The notes under the pieces are model-generated. The model was not told the origin of the DNA. It did no database searches and was given only the letters and a program-made list of their open reading frames with translations. Made by a program: the position numbers and the translations under genes. A DNA stretch of 64,000 nt from Solea solea (taxonomy: Eukaryota; Chordata; Actinopteri; Pleuronectiformes; Soleidae). This document shows positions 1-11,097 of this stretch, piece by piece; the stretch's first letter is position 1; each line of letters begins with the position of its first letter. The stretch lies in NCBI RefSeq assembly GCF_958295425.1, contig NC_081146.1, forward strand, positions 20,097,458 through 20,161,457. The letters run 5' to 3'.

Positions 1-1337
1 ACCTATTGGATAATACCAGCTGTCAATAACACTTGTGTCCACCCGTATGTGCCATGTTTTATTGTCTATTTTCCTCTTAAAGGGAACATAATTGACTAAA
101 TTGACATCATGTGCTATTCAGGAGGTGGTCAGAGACACATTGCGACCCGATTGAACGGTGGTGTAAATGTGATGTGTCCCCTAATGCGTTGGATACTTAA
201 TAAAACAGCACAGACTCCTCTGCTTTCGTCGGTTTGGCGCTTGTCAAAGACAACTCCTCTTCCGATAAGTAAAGGAGTCCATACAATAGCGCGACTTCAC
301 GTGTGGCTCACATTGTCGTTGATACATCACAGGAATTGCGATCGCGATATGATTTGCGATGTCAGAGGGAATGGTAATTCTTACGCCGTTATTCTCCTTT
401 TCATTCCAAAAACATATTTAAAAATGACAACTGTGTGATATTTGTGCAGATCTGTGAGAAACAAAGACATTCTCTTCAGTCTATAGAATAAGATGAAGAC
501 AATAAAATTATATTTTGTCACATATTAACAAATATTGCACCTCCTGTACTGTGATTGCGCTAACATTTCAATTAATTGTACAGCCTTAGTCAGATGTAAA
601 GGGGGACAGTGAGATGATTAACTCATACCAACATAATGAATCAAGTGAGAATAGGCAAATTTTCTCATAGGCTTCCATTCAAACATATTTTTCAGCCGAG
701 TCGCCCCCTGGTGGATTTGCAACATATTCTTATTTCCTGATGAGAGTCACGGTATATTCTAAACCGGGTCTAAACCGGGTTTAACCCGTGTTAGATGAAG
801 CTGTCGCTATTGTCCTCTGCTTACTCTGCCGTGACATCCCACAGACCACTCCCCTCCTATCGCTCCACCGGCTGAGCAATGTACAACTTTGTCTTTACCC
901 ACAAAGGATTGGCTACGCAGGCGTCACGTGGTGCGGAAAATGTCAACCTAAATATAAGCGGAGTATTTAGCTATCAGCACAATAGTCCAAGATAAACACA
1001 CAGAGACGTGTATGGAGAGGAACTACAGACGCATGAGCTGACACTAATAAGACTGACCGGTGGCTCCGGTGTAATTATTAATCACAGCAAAGTCAACAGT
1101 AGTTGTGAAACCACTGCTTTCCCCACTTGGCGTGGACAAAAGCAACAAAGCAAAGACATAATTTAATGAGAGTCACGGCGCGTGGCGACCACGCGTTGTT
1201 CTTGACATGGTTCAAATAAGAACTTCCACAAAAAAAAGCAGCCGACTCTGCGTTTGTGGAAACCTGCGTTTAGTGCGTGCGTGCGCGCGCATGTACGTGT
1301 GTGCGTACGTGTAAAAAAGAAAAGGAAAAAAACTCAC
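1..1337 (-). other. Part of stt3b intron 1
   Basis: No exon was recognised on either strand. It contains an alternating purine-pyrimidine GT/GC tract (about 1273-1312), and a short stretch at about 905-965 with a CACGTG E-box and an A/T-rich TATA-like site. Short ORFs here have no recognisable family. Confidence 0.7.
1273..1312. repeat. Alternating GT/GC (Z-DNA-prone) simple tract
   Basis: This is an almost continuous alternation of purine and pyrimidine (GTGCGTGCGTGCGCGCGCAT and on). It starts about 20 nt inside intron 1 of stt3b, next to the exon 1 donor. Confidence 0.8.
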
Positions 1338-1627
1338 CAGGGGTCAAACTCGTGAATGATGCTCTCGAAGCGAATGACAGCGAAGAGCCTGGAACTGAAG
1401 CCGGCCAGCCAGGCCAGGAACAGGACGGTGAAAGAGAGCAGGGACTGCCAGCCTGCCGGCTGCGACAGGCCGCCGGACAATCCACCACCACCTCCTCCTC
1501 CTGCCCCGGCGTTGCTGTTCCCTCTTTCCATGAACGCCGCGCTGCTGCGTCCATTACCGGAGTACGAGGCGCCGGAGTTCAGCGAGGATTTGTGTTTGCT
1601 ATCGGTAGCCGGGTGAAGCTCCGCCAT
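1338..1627 (-). CDS. stt3b: stt3b exon 1 (partial gene): oligosaccharyltransferase catalytic subunit STT3B
   Basis: STT3B is the catalytic subunit of the ER oligosaccharyltransferase that moves the dolichol-linked glycan onto Asn-X-Ser/Thr, mostly after translation. Only the first coding exon is present. It encodes 96 full codons from an ATG at 1627-1625, and the Trp codon 97 is split by the intron (TG|G). The N-terminus starts MAELHPATDSKHKSSLNS, then a Gly-rich low-complexity stretch, then GLSGGLSQPAGWQSLLSF leading into the first membrane segment (about residues 62-82) and RFESIIHEFDPW. All of this matches the vertebrate STT3B amino end and differs from STT3A, which lacks the long N-terminal extension. 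Asp95 in the HEFDPW motif is the first metal-binding acidic residue of the family. The donor is CTG|GTGAGT read on the minus strand (GT at 1337-1336). The other exons lie left of the window. Confidence 0.95.
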
Positions 1628-2150
1628 ATTCTACGTCAGTCCCGTCGTGGCAGGCGATCGAAACAAGCTATCTAGTATCGCACAGGAAAGACAACCCGCC
1701 TTCTCTCTCGCTCTCTCTTCTTCCTTTTCTCTGCCACGCTCCACTTCCGAAACCACTTGCTACACCTTGTCTACGCGGCCCGCATCCCCAGAAGCACCGG
1801 CTAGGATTCCACACCACTAGACCTTACTTCCCACCGACAACCGAAGCAGCAGAATACACCCGGGGAGTGTGGCAGCAGCGGCGGCTTTGCAGCATACTGG
1901 AAGTGACACATGCGTTTCGAGCAGTTCCTTCTTCCTTGGAGCTGGATGAAGGGGGCGGGATCGTTGCGCGGATCAGGAAGAGCCTTCAGCCTCTCAGAGC
2001 GAGACAGGTAGAGCCAAGACGGACAGATCCCCGGGAGAGCAGCCAATCCTGGAGCAGCGCACGCCTGATTGACAAGCACAGCGACCAATGACAGAAGAGC
2101 AACCTGACCACTGGAGGTTCTTCAGCGCGGGAGAGCAGTGACGGACCTTA
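1628..2150 (-). promoter_or_regulatory. stt3b 5' leader and promoter region
   Basis: The 500 bp upstream of the stt3b start codon is clearly richer in GC and CpG than the surrounding DNA. It holds CCAAT-box motifs (for example at 2043-2047 and 2085-2089) and no clear TATA box, as expected of a housekeeping CpG-island promoter. Transcription start sites cannot be placed from sequence alone. ORFs in this stretch are explained by its GC content. Confidence 0.6.
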
Positions 2151-2363
2151 TCCAAATGTCCCCCCTTAAAACCCTTGAAACTCGAGTAAGTAACACTTGT
2201 GAGAGTTTAAGGCCAATTGCTTTGGAATTAAAAAAAAATGGCTTTATAGCCTTTTATCACCAATTTTGCCTTATGTAGGCTGTCATCTTGTTCCTACAGT
2301 AGCCCAAATGGACAAACCAGCCACTGAAAGCTGATATACAAACATAGAAGACTGATATCCTTT

Positions 2364-2590
2364 ATGGTATGGAAAGACCACTGTAGTTCCCCTCAAGCTT
2401 GGTCTACAGTTCGGCAAAGTTCGGGTTTGATTTCATGTGTCGGACGTCAAGCTCATGACTCTTCCATGACGCTCCCTGACCAATCGGTGGCTGGCAGTCT
2501 GTCAATGTCACATTTTAGTATCGCCTCAGCTCGCTTGGAACCGTGCCAGAGCAGGTACTAAACAGTACCAGGTACTATCGCTAATGGAAA
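2364..2590. repeat. Dispersed fish repeat (non-autonomous DNA element-like)
   Basis: The right part carries the imperfect multiple GGTACT motifs (a perfect GGTACT/AGTACC inverted pair at 2554-2559 and 2564-2569) followed by GCTAATGGAAAAGC. I know this from frequent fish genomic repeats that end with a 'GGTACTAT..GCTAATGGAAAAGC' signature. The left boundary is uncertain and the 65-codon ORF inside is not a gene. Confidence 0.45.
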
Positions 2591-4869
2591 AGCAAACAAA
2601 AGAATAAGAGTTGAGTCGTGCCATGCTACAACTAGTGGAAAAGTGCCATTTCATTTGTTACAGTCTCATCCATACATCCCCCTGATTATCATCCAGTTAT
2701 GTGTTAAGTTGTTTTATGTAATGCCAACATCAAAATTAATTGTTCCCATGCAGTGCTTTCATAGGTAGATGTTATCATAAGTTGCTTATACCCATACACT
2801 ATGAACTCTGTGGGTATAATTCTCTCAGGCAGTTTGGCAGGAATGCCAACTTACAGAGAAAGTGCATTTAAAGTGCTTTGTACAAGGAATACCACAGGGA
2901 TCAAGTCTAGGCCCATTGTACAATTTTATCAATCTATCTATTCAAGGGACGTCTGTCTGTTAACAGCATAACTGTCAGGCTTCAAACTTGGCAGGTGACT
3001 TACTAAGAGAAGCAGTGTGTACAGTGACAACTTTTGGTGGTGTTTGGATGAGAAATGCAAGAGATATCAGTAGAAATGTGACAGATGTGTCGCTAAATGA
3101 GTCGCTTCTGTCTCAAATGAATGGAGACGGATGCAGCCCTCGCCTTCCTTTGATCTGTATGTCAATGTCAAATAAGACAATGTCAAAGTCATTGTTTGGA
3201 TAAGAAATGCAAGAGAGGTCCGCCTCTCGAATGGGTAACATGGCTTCACACTTTAAATGTGAAAAAAATAAAAATGGCATACTTTTATAGAAATAGGACA
3301 CGATGCAGTTATATTGGTGTTATTTACAGCCCATGCACTTACCTGCTCTTATGCTCAATCCTCTAGATGCAGTTCATCACTGCTCCCTGTGATTCATAAC
3401 TGGGGACAGCTTTAGGACTCATCACCTCGTCCTGTGTCAGGAGGTTGGGTGGCAGTTGCCGGTTGCTGGCCGAGAGAAGAGGACGACACTGCATTTTCTT
3501 TTAACTACAAAGCACTTATTGGCAAACTCTCGTGACACCCCAGCATGTCTTATTTACTACAGTTTAACTTCCCAGTGCGATATGTCCCAAGACCATGTGG
3601 TGCTTGGGAGTTGATGTGTTACATATCTGCATGGAGATTGCTGAATTAAAACTTTATGCTTCACACAAAGTGGAAGAAAATGCAGAAATGCATTTTTAAA
3701 TTTTTAAATATTGTGTATGTGACTTGTAAATGTCTGTTTTATCTATAACACACAACAAAATATATTGTCCTGTCCTCAATGGGGTTTTAAAAATTAAAAT
3801 ATCCATGAATTAATAAAGGCTTTTTTACATCAGAGTAAAATAGATGTCTTTCTTTTGGGCTTTCTCTTAACACTTAACAGAACTGCGATTATTTTCTATT
3901 CTACCCCATTTTCTGACCCAATGGAGAGAACTTTCCTTTGTTTTGTCCATGTTTTTTGTCTTTACATTGCCCAAAGAAATCTTAGTCTCACGTCATGTTC
4001 ACTAAAAAGTCGAATGTGTGCGTGTGTTGGTTGCCATGCAGGGATGTTTTCCGTCATCCCTGAATCTTTATTCAGTGTCAGGCAGAAAAAGACTGGACTG
4101 AGGACACTCCCTGTGGCTAAAAGCACCAAAGGAATAATGCCCATTTCTCTTAAAGCTATATTTCTATTCTCTACCGTCTTGGCCTCATATAAATGACCTT
4201 CACAGTGTCTGCAGTGCAACACATAAACACATGCACAGTCAAACGGACTGCTACACACTGCAAAAGGGGACTTTAAGGTTGACCTCTATCTTCTCATTCC
4301 CAGCTTGGTTGAGCAACCGCAGAATTAGTGCAGTTACACTTGTTTGTACTTCTGCAGGATTTAGCTGAACTCTGGAAACAGAGACGTCAATGCATTTTAC
4401 TAATCTTTATATATATATGTATTTTACAGTTTTTACCACTGAAAGAGATTTATAAAAACATACATATTTCATAAAAATCAATTACGTGAGCAATGTTTCT
4501 CTTTCCCTGGGCAATAATCCAATTGTTTTTATGAATGCTTTCGCTCGGATGTGTGAAATGTTTCTCTTAAGTGTTTTCTGTCCATAAAGGCATTTACGAC
4601 CATGATTAACTGGTTTCTTTACCTTTCACTCGGGAGTAAATATCAAGCAATTTCTTTGATCAGAATTTTTGTATCATGATAATGTATTTGAACATATTGT
4701 TTAAATACATGAGACAATAATTGTTACCATGACAGCTATAGATTGCATTCAAGGATAGAGACCTGTAGGGGCAAGCAATTCTAAATCTGCACTGTATGTG
4801 TGTGTATATACATAGGCCTTACCTCCACATGAAGAACATACCAGCATCCTTGTTTTAAAAATGTATTTC

Positions 4870-4965
4870 ATTCAATTTAATTCATTCATTGTCTACCGCT
4901 TTATCTTCCACATGAGGAAGAACCCGGAGTAAAAACCTACACACACACACAGGGAGAACCATGTG
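4870..4965 (-). repeat. Fragment of the 'GGAGGATAAAGCGGTAGA' fish repeat family
   Basis: The segment has the reverse form of the family tail (TCTACCGCTTTATCTTCCACAT) interrupted by small changes. Longer copies of the same family lie at 23660-23975 and 58430-58760, and a partial copy at 16255-16395. Confidence 0.55.
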
Positions 4966-5451
4966 ACCCTCATCAATTAATATACTGTGTTTCCCCAGGG
5001 AGTAATCTAAGGGAAAGCAGGTCTGCAAACAAACAAATACTGCATAAAAAAAGTCAAATCATTGCGTGAACTGACCATTTTTTGAACTTACTTTTACTGT
5101 TCGCAAGTCTGATAATAAACCCCAAACTTCTTCCTGTTTGTTGGAATTGATTATGGACAATTCAATGAGAACTATTTCTGGTGATTCCAGAATGCTGCAC
5201 CCTGCCAGAAAATGTTTGAAAAACAGAGGCAAATACACGGCGGTAAATGCTTTATGTAAAAAAAGAAAAAAAGAGAGACCATCATTAAGTCTAACAGGCC
5301 TCTGGAAGAAGCTGAGCTAATGAAGGTACAACAACTATTTTATCTCCTACAGCCCTGACACTAAGACACACAAGCCCCCCGATCTAATTATCAGCCAGAT
5401 ATGCACACATACATGCTTTCCTCTTCTCATCTGTGTGCATTTACTGTCCCT

Positions 5452-5453
<2 letters not shown>

Positions 5454-5492
<39 letters not shown>

Positions 5493-5494
5493 AC
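5454..5494. repeat. (CA)n microsatellite
   Basis: Roughly 17 to 20 CA units with two TAC interruptions at the right end. The 64-codon Val/Cys-rich ORF on the minus strand here is a product of the repeat. Confidence 0.95.
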
Positions 5495-5887
5495 AGAGCA
5501 GCGGTACGAAATACAACAAATACAACACAACACAGAGACAATCAAGGGACAAAACAGGCTTGGCTTAAATCCCATTTACTTCCCATAGCATGACAGAATC
5601 TCTCAACAGATAATGCAAGAAGAGTGATTTCAAAGAGTGACTCATTGCCGTGGAGCCATATGGGTTTAATTAACCTGCTGATCTGAACATATTCTATAAT
5701 CTGGCTCATGTTTCTCTGTCTCTGTGGTGCGACGTCAGCTGTACCGGCGATATTGCTTCATTAGATTCAATGTGCTGGATAAGGCTGTAACAGTTGTGCG
5801 TCTAAACGGAGAGACACTCACTGGAAATGACATGACATGTAGAAATGGAGTCAGGGGGCATTTGATGGTAAATGCCCATGCAGCTTG

Positions 5888-5951
5888 GTCTCACCTGTGT
5901 TTGATTGTCCCTTTAGTCTCTGTGCTCCTCAGTGTCTGTGTTGGTTCGTTT
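5888..5951 (+). repeat. 64-bp repeat, copy 1 (inverted partner at 7328-7391)
   Basis: The segment beginning GTCTCACCTGTGTTTGATTG is nearly identical (one difference seen, T versus G) to the reverse complement of 7328-7391. The two copies sit 1.4 kb apart in opposite orientation. They probably derive from one repeat family. Confidence 0.75.
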
Positions 5952-6339
5952 ATTATTCTCATTTGAACATTCTATACAGACATTTGGGCAAATTGTATGA
6001 GTCATAGGAACGTCCACAGAGTTGAAAGTGGCTTCGAATGAGTGTGTGGTGTGTTTTAGACCTTGTGACACTTTGTGGCTTTAACGGCTTCATGTTTTTG
6101 TGTTGACACCCCACGATGCAGTGTGTTTTTATGTAACGGACTGATCAACAAACAATAATCCTGTCCTGTCGCTGACTGTAACCAGATGATTCTGTGCCTT
6201 AATCTAACCACAGTCATAACCAGGAGATGGTTTTCATCAGTCAGAATCACAAAAAGTGGTTGATAAAGCAGATGATATTTATTGTCATGTTATACACTGA
6301 ATATATAACATGACAATAAATAAATGGAAAAGTTGGCTT

Positions 6340-6510
6340 CTGCAGTGGATAGAGTGAAGCTCTCTTTGTTTAAAGCATATTGTGCCGCACATCTATGGTC
6401 TAATTATAAAAAGGGAAAGCCTTCAGAGACTGCAAGTGGCTTATGATGATGCTGCAAAGAAGACTCTCGCTCAAAAGGCCCAGAAGGACTATAGTGCCAG
6501 TGAATTGTTT
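6340..6510 (+). mobile_element. Decayed LINE ORF2 fragment (CR1/L2-like reverse transcriptase C-terminal part)
   Basis: In one frame the sequence reads VKLSLFKAYCAAHLW..NYKK, then, after a frameshift, KRESLQRLQVAYDDA and YSASELF. These match the remembered order 'LFKAYCTPLY..HLW.NYKK..LQRLQVAYND..SASELF' of the C-terminal part of fish non-LTR retrotransposon ORF2 proteins. The frame is broken and the fragment is short, so it is a dead copy. The family assignment to CR1/L2 is by memory. Confidence 0.6.
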
Positions 6511-7149
6511 TGTGACTTCTTAATTCAACACCTCACAAACGGTTTTAAGAAATCCGACTTTTGGAAATAGAGTTACTTTAATATTTTAATACTGACAAAC
6601 ATTACGTGTTTATACCAGTGTGACACACGTTGCATTGGTATAACTTCCGTCTGATAACATATCGTTAGGGGTCTTTTTTATTGTGTGTTTGCTTTTATTT
6701 CTTTTTGTATATTAGTACATATCAACATGATACACAACGTATCTGTCGTCATGTAAATAATAACAGAATTCAGTTTCAGCTGACGTGTATTTTTGGACTA
6801 CAGAAACTAAGTACAACATTTGATCCTGGCAGCTGGGTCGATTCCAGCTTTTCTGTGCCAATTTATCTAGTGAGTGACCTTTTGACTGTTTCTTTGACTC
6901 TGCCTTTGTGCCTGCTTCTGTTGTATGATCTGCACTGCTTACTCGTGTAATCCAATTTTGGATTAACTTTCAGTAAAGAGACTTTTTTATTTCTGGTGTT
7001 ATACTCGCGGAGGAAAATCAGAAATACTGTTCTACCATATATACGGATCTTGACTCTCAGAGTTCTAAGAAAATTAAACAAATAACAAAAAAGTATAATA
7101 ACTTTAATAATAATAATAGTGTAAAAATAAAAAAAATAAGAAATGTAAA

Positions 7150-7560
7150 AAGTGGGGGAGGCAAATGCAGTTTTCAAAAATGAACAAAAACAAATACAAA
7201 GATTAAAACAGAGACCAAAAAACCCCAACATGGAGCAAAAACAGAGGGAGCTCACACATGAAAAAGCAGACAGCAACAGAGAGAATTGAAAATGTGACAT
7301 GAACAGAAAAAACAAACCAACAAACCAAAACGAACCAACACAGACACTGAGGAGCACCGAGACTAAAGGGACAATCAAACACAGGTGAGACAAAAAAGAC
7401 AAGGTACACACATAAGGAAAAACTTCAAAATAAAACAGGAAACTGAAAACCAAACGGAGAACTAAAAACCTAGGGTAAAGAAAACAGAACAGCAAAAAGG
7501 CCAAACAGAATATTTGTTCGACAAAGAGCGCCTGGAAGATCCAGGGGTCGTGACAAATTA
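7150..7560 (-). repeat. A-rich repeat, possible LTR-type remnant
   Basis: Read on the minus strand, it begins TGTCACGACCCCTGGATCTT, a TG-starting end seen in some fish LTR elements, and is pyrimidine-rich throughout. It includes the copy 2 inverted repeat (7328-7391). The 239-codon minus-strand ORF is Phe/Cys/Leu-rich and is a reading of the T-rich strand, not a gene. No matching second LTR was found. Confidence 0.4.
7328..7391 (-). repeat. 64-bp repeat, copy 2 (inverted partner at 5888-5951)
   Basis: The reverse complement matches 5888-5951 with one difference visible. It lies inside the A-rich repeat at 7150-7560. Confidence 0.75.
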
Positions 7561-7620
7561 TTAGAGTCACATTATCTCTCACTCCGTCTTAATATCATTT
7601 CACTATAACAGTGTGTGAAG

Positions 7621-7715
7621 TATATGTGAGGAAGAGGAGGATGATGAGAGAGCAAATTATTTATTTATTTATATTGGGGATAAATCCGCAGCACACTCTC
7701 TTTGTATTTTAACGT
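7621..7715 (+). repeat. Dispersed GA-rich repeat, copy 1
   Basis: TGTGAGGAAGAGGAGGATGA and the following GAGAGAGCAAAT recur at 62293-62373, followed in both copies by similar TTGGG(G)ATAAA and TGTATTTTA motifs. Copy 2 has an extra AGG unit. Confidence 0.6.
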
Positions 7716-9139
7716 CTGTGATAACTGGATGTTACCTCAATATTTTCTCAGATGGTACTTGGTATAAAACCTCTGGTGTAGCGGTTAGTGGCAAAGTACA
7801 TTCTTCATCGCCACATGTAGAATTGTGTGGGAGTTGTACTTTGGTAACATGGCCAAACAGGGCAAAAAAATAAAACCCACAACTCTGTGCAACTGCTCAA
7901 TGAGTCTGTCCCCCAGCTAAAAATATGACTCAGATGACACGTGATCTTGTAAATCTGTTCACTCAACCTGCCCATGGCTGTCACAGTCTTTGCAGTGCAG
8001 CCGTGGGTTTGAAATCTCCCCACTCAGGATGGGCCACAGACACACCCTCCCGCACGTGCCATTTTGGTGATGGGAGAGATGGATTATCAGGCCTAAATGT
8101 GCTATAAAGGCCCAAACAAAGGGAATTAGAGCACAGACAGTGCCTATGAACATGTCTCTCTTCTTCTTCTTCTGATTAGAGGGAAATACGAGGCATGTTT
8201 TCCTCACCACAACCACTTATCCTGATTCCTCACATAGGCGCCAAAGTGCTAGAACAACAGTGCCACTGCAGGCACCAAGAGAGGCAACACAAAAAGATAA
8301 GTGCTTTACTTGAGCGACAGCTAGAAAAAACACACTTCTCCTGCAAATGATGATAATAACACTCACGGCTGCAGCAGAGATCTGTCTGATGGCTACATTA
8401 TGCCAACAAGTGACACCTCATACACAGACTTTGAATGGACATAAGACTGCTATTAAATCAGTGACCAAGGCATTGCAATTACACACCACTAAGGAGGTTA
8501 TGCATGATTACACTGAGGTTTATGTGGGTGTGTGGTTGCACTGAACTTGTGACACAATTACATGTTTGTTTGTTTTTTGTTAATAACCTAGGACTGTTAA
8601 AGACAACACCACACAAGCAGCAAAACAGGAAACAAAACAACATTAAAAAATTATGAAAATCATGCAGAATGAGGATGTGTGTGAGGTGAATATTCGGCGA
8701 CAGTATGGTGTAAGTGCAGAGGTAATTCTAGAAAGATGATAGAAATGAAATGTTTGGATAGTGAGATAGTGAGAAAATAATTGAGGTCAACATTCATTTC
8801 TGTAACATCAAGAATTTAGGCTTGTTGTTGGTGGTGCTGCTCCAAATAATTTAGAAAGTGAAAACTTGCTCTCTATATCCAATATCCGGACAAATATTTT
8901 ATTTTGGCGATCCAATCTTTAAATTCCTGAGATTTGGGACCGTTCCAAGGATCTGTGATCTGTGGAGTTTTGAACCTCATGATGTTGGTAGACACCTCCC
9001 AGGATTTCTCAGTCATGCCTCAACAGCACAACACTGTGGACACACTTCACCAGCTCTCTGAAACCCTTCATAACAGGAGCTATACAGTACAGGATTCTTT
9101 TGTATTTTTTTGACACAAGTGACACAAAAATGATCTCAG

Positions 9140-9300
9140 AAATGTAAATGGTCTGTATTTATATAGCACTTTTCTAGTCTTGATGATCACTCAAAGCTGC
9201 TTTACACAACAGTAAAACACGCCAATGTGGGGTTAAGAGTCTTGCCCAAGGACACATTGGCATGTAGACTAGAATTGAACCCACAACCTTCTCGTAGAAA
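9140..9300 (+). repeat. Dispersed fish repeat ('TATATAGCACTTTTCTAGTC' type)
   Basis: The motif series TTTATATAGCACTTTTCTAG, CACTCAAAGCTGCTTTACAC, CCAAGGACACATTGGCATG and GAATTGAACCCACAACC matches a very common teleost interspersed repeat that I recognise but cannot assign to a class with certainty. Confidence 0.6.
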
Positions 9301-9364
9301 GACGACTCACTCTAACACTGAAAAGTGCTGATTTGCGAATTAACATTTTTGAATAGATGAGGCC

Positions 9365-9480
9365 ATGTCAGGATAAAAGTACTTGGATAGTCAAAGTTTC
9401 AACAAGGGACTTCAAGTTTAAACTGTAATTTGCCATCTGCCAATTAGCATTTTTGAATAGCTGAAGATGCTGATTTGATT
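9365..9480 (+). repeat. Direct repeat, copy 1
   Basis: This about 115-bp segment (CCATGTCAGGATAAAAGTAC through GAATAGCTGA and GCTGATTTGATT) recurs at 9604-9714 with small differences. Copy 1 has an extra CCATCTG beside TTTG. Spacing between copies is about 240 bp. Confidence 0.85.
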
Positions 9481-9603
9481 TGTAAAGGTCAAATTTATTC
9501 AAAGGGCCCAAATCTTTCTGTGCCACAATTTGAGAAGGAAAGCCCCTTGAGACAGGGTTACAGGTGGTCCAAAGAATGGTCCAAAGTGCTCCCAAATGTA
9601 GAG

Positions 9604-9714
9604 CCATGTTAGGATAATAGTACTTGGATAGCAAAGTTTCAACAAGGGAGTTCAATTTTTAAACTGTAATTTGCCAATTAGCATTTTTGAATAGCTGAGG
9701 GTGCTGATTTGATT
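9604..9714 (+). repeat. Direct repeat, copy 2
   Basis: Second copy of the segment at 9365-9480, same orientation. It probably arose by a local tandem duplication of about 240 bp. Confidence 0.85.
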
Positions 9715-10073
9715 TTCATAGTTTTGGTGTATACCTGTATACGGTAGTAGTGTTCATTTTAAATCAGCAGCATGGTGAATTTGGGAGGAAGTTACTGTAA
9801 ATCCTAAAAACATTTTTCAAATCTGGCTCAAACTTCACCTGGTACCCTGGTTTTAAATATTCTGTAGACATCTGACAGCATGACTGGGCATCCTCCAAAG
9901 AGGATTGCAAGAAGAGCAAGGACCTGTTCAGCACTGCTTACGTCTTCACTTAAACAAACATGCCCTTAATGTTATAATTTTGTCCCATTGTGATTTTACG
10001 ATTGACAGCTTCTACTAACACCAGCAGCTCTGTGAGCCAATCACACAGCAGCAACAACAGCCCTGGAAGAGCA

Positions 10074-10104
<31 letters not shown>
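10074..10104. repeat. (CAG)n trinucleotide repeat
   Basis: About nine to ten GCA units, about 850 bp upstream of the presumed stx12 promoter. The Ala-rich and Ser-rich ORFs over it are products of the repeat. Confidence 0.9.
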
Positions 10105-10106
<2 letters not shown>

Positions 10107-10952
10107 TTAAGGCTTGTCTGTGCTGACTCTATTAGAGTCAGTGGAAAGTCATGGGACACGCACAAGATTACTCCGACCCATTACACTCAAGTCAATGTTC
10201 AAATTCACAGTGGTACATTCCAGAATGGAGATTTAATAGAATCAATGGCTCGTGTGAAGTTTAATGTAGCTGGAAACAAATTGTATGTCTGGTCCGACGA
10301 ACAAATAAACAAATAAAGAAACAAAAGGCCTAATTTTGGCATAAAAAGGCATAATACAAAAGTATTATGTGATAAGCAACTTTCCATATTGGACTTGATT
10401 CTGATTCTGGGGTTCAAAGCCACATAACTGCAGGGGTCAGGAGTGAGGTCAGGACACACATTCTTACAGGCCTACCTTGAAATCTAGGTTAAAAAGAGCA
10501 CCACAGCAGTGTTGTGTGAGTGTTGCATTCAGGGTCAGCCTCAGAAAATTGTATTTTATAGTTTTCTTTGGGGGCGTGACTTTAAAGATGAAATATTTTG
10601 TTTCTATTTTGCCTTTAAAGTCGCTGGTGTTTTGATGTTTTAGGAGTCGTATTTTATTTTGAATTAAGTTTATTAATGTTATTGTCACTACTTCTTTGCA
10701 CGGGACGAGATTCTTCTTTTGAAATGACTTAACTGATCGCTTAAAACAGAACACACACACAGAGTATAAAAGTGTAACACTGCAGCGGTGTCGGCCGTAG
10801 CCTTTATATTTCTCTCCCCCCCAGCATTTTTGGACATTACATTCCCTAAACCGCCACACTCATGAGACGCAGTTCTAATTGTGTTGACCAACTTTTCCCC
10901 GCGGACAGTGAACGCACCGTGGAAACCGTCGGATTACAGAGCCGCGAACGCG

Positions 10953-10960
10953 TGACGTCA
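10953..10960. promoter_or_regulatory. CRE/ATF-type palindrome TGACGTCA in presumed stx12 promoter
   Basis: A perfect TGACGTCA lies in a short GC-rich stretch (10880-10980) just before a candidate 5' noncoding exon of stx12. This is a consensus CREB/ATF site; whether it is used is inference. Confidence 0.5.
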
Positions 10961-10964
10961 CAGT

Positions 10965-11029
10965 GGGGCTGTGTTTTCCTCTCCTCAGTCTGTATGTGAC
11001 ACAGAAACATCGCTGTGATCTGAAGCCAC
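10965..11029 (+). other. stx12: Candidate noncoding first exon of stx12
   Basis: The coding exon of stx12 at 14004 is preceded by a splice-acceptor-like sequence, so an upstream noncoding exon is expected. The GC-rich block near 10.9 kb is the best candidate, with a donor CAC|GTAAGA after 11029. A second possible donor, AAA|GTAAGA, lies at about 11097. The start of transcription is a guess. Confidence 0.4.
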
Positions 11030-11097
11030 GTAAGAGCGACCCACTCTGTGCCTCTGTGTGTCTCTGTGAGTGTGTGGAGACACCACGTTACTGCAAA

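Larger units (their letters stand above)
2150..10900. other. Gene-free interval between stt3b and stx12
   Basis: About 8.7 kb between two divergently transcribed genes. No multi-exon gene or RNA gene was recognised. It holds fragments of mobile elements, listed separately (2364-2590, 4870-4965, 6340-6510, 7150-7560, 9140-9300), a CA microsatellite, a CAG repeat, a direct repeat pair and an inverted repeat pair. The rest is AT-rich DNA without visible structure. Confidence 0.6.

Noticed and set aside
1277..1675. 132-codon plus-strand ORF over stt3b exon 1
   Set aside because: It is the antisense shadow of a GC-rich real exon.
6863..7582. 239-codon ORF on the minus strand
   Set aside because: It is Phe/Leu/Cys-rich, the reading of an A-rich repeat's complementary strand, with no family motif.
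9950..10316. Ala- and Ser-rich ORFs over a CAG repeat
   Set aside because: They are products of the trinucleotide repeat; no conserved flank.
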